From Gari tellinella (Eukaryota > Mollusca > Bivalvia > Cardiida > Psammobiidae): a DNA stretch of 64,000 nucleotides. The notes below the pieces were generated by a model. That model worked only from the letters and a program-made list of their open reading frames with translations. It made no database searches and was not told the DNA's origin. Positions 63,832-64,000 of this stretch are shown here, one piece after another. A program made the position numbers and the translations under genes. The DNA lies in the NCBI GenBank assembly GCA_922989275.2, contig OV277868.1, positions 55,426,216 through 55,490,215 of the forward strand, read 5' to 3'. Position 1 is the first letter of the stretch; each line of letters starts with the position of its first letter.

Positions 63832-64000
63832 ATGTCAGTTTGGAACACGATCAGGCGCCGTGAAACCCGGCTTCTGAGCATGTCCCAAACTGTTTGCAAT
63901 TCATATTGATAAAAATAGCGAACTAGTTCTAGAAGCTGTTATTAGCTATAATGCATTGCTTTGCGTTTGCATTTCGTTTTAGCTTGAAAACACAAACGTC
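63832..64000. repeat. Further family C hairpin, runs off the window
   Basis: GTTTGGAACACGATCAGGCG / CGGCTTCTGAGCATGTCCCA core and TTGCTTTGCGTTTGCATTTC at the right. Confidence 0.6.

Overview
The window reads as an AT-rich, gene-poor animal genome: spliced genes with GT-AG introns, non-LTR and Ty3/gypsy retrotransposon remnants, a tRNA-Ser-headed SINE ending like common molluscan SINEs, and very many short inverted-repeat elements with GC-rich hairpin cores. From memory, this repeat set points to a bivalve mollusc (probably heterodont). I did not verify the species.

The only cellular genes I can support are two divergent gamma-glutamyltransferase (glutathione hydrolase) paralogs whose first coding exons lie about 40 kb apart. 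GGT-A runs leftwards (8369 to 1246, six in-phase coding exons, remainder beyond base 1). GGT-B runs rightwards (48117 to 58420, ten coding exons, the last C-terminal exon not found). Both begin with a type II membrane anchor directly after a splice acceptor, so a non-coding 5' exon is likely upstream. GGT-B keeps the catalytic Thr and substrate-binding motifs, but its first coding exon carries a frameshifting deletion. Both paralogs have tandem arrays of partial exons: exon 6 (three or more extra copies plus fragments in A, one in B) and exon 2 (five degenerate copies before the intact one in B).

Nearly everything else is repeats. About 2-3.9 kb, 7.4-18.6 kb, 20.7-28 kb, 30.8-33.4 kb, 39-43.9 kb and 52.6-64 kb hold palindromic MITE-like elements. 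I group them by ends: TTAA-ended (A, D, G, H), TA-ended (C, F, M), CAGGG-ended with 6-bp duplications, and E (CGTCTTACGAAA ends). Families with unrelated ends share the same central hairpin. Longer elements are T (two 1.05-kb copies at TTAA), L (949 bp at TTAA), R2 (three copies), K (tandem units with CACCTGG/CTCTTG-type ends), J (about 165-bp tandem units that switch orientation) and P (a degenerate unit of about 350 bp).

Retroelements are a broken CR1/L2-like LINE (36470-38812), three separate LINE fragments, a broken Ty3/gypsy pol (19045-20443) and a SINE. A duplicated 1.3-kb segment (39140-40415 and 61918-63452) and nested insertions supply natural empty sites that show TA and TTAA target duplications directly. 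All coordinates were read by eye. Exon boundaries were checked by reading phase; edges of degenerate repeats are approximate by 5-20 bases.
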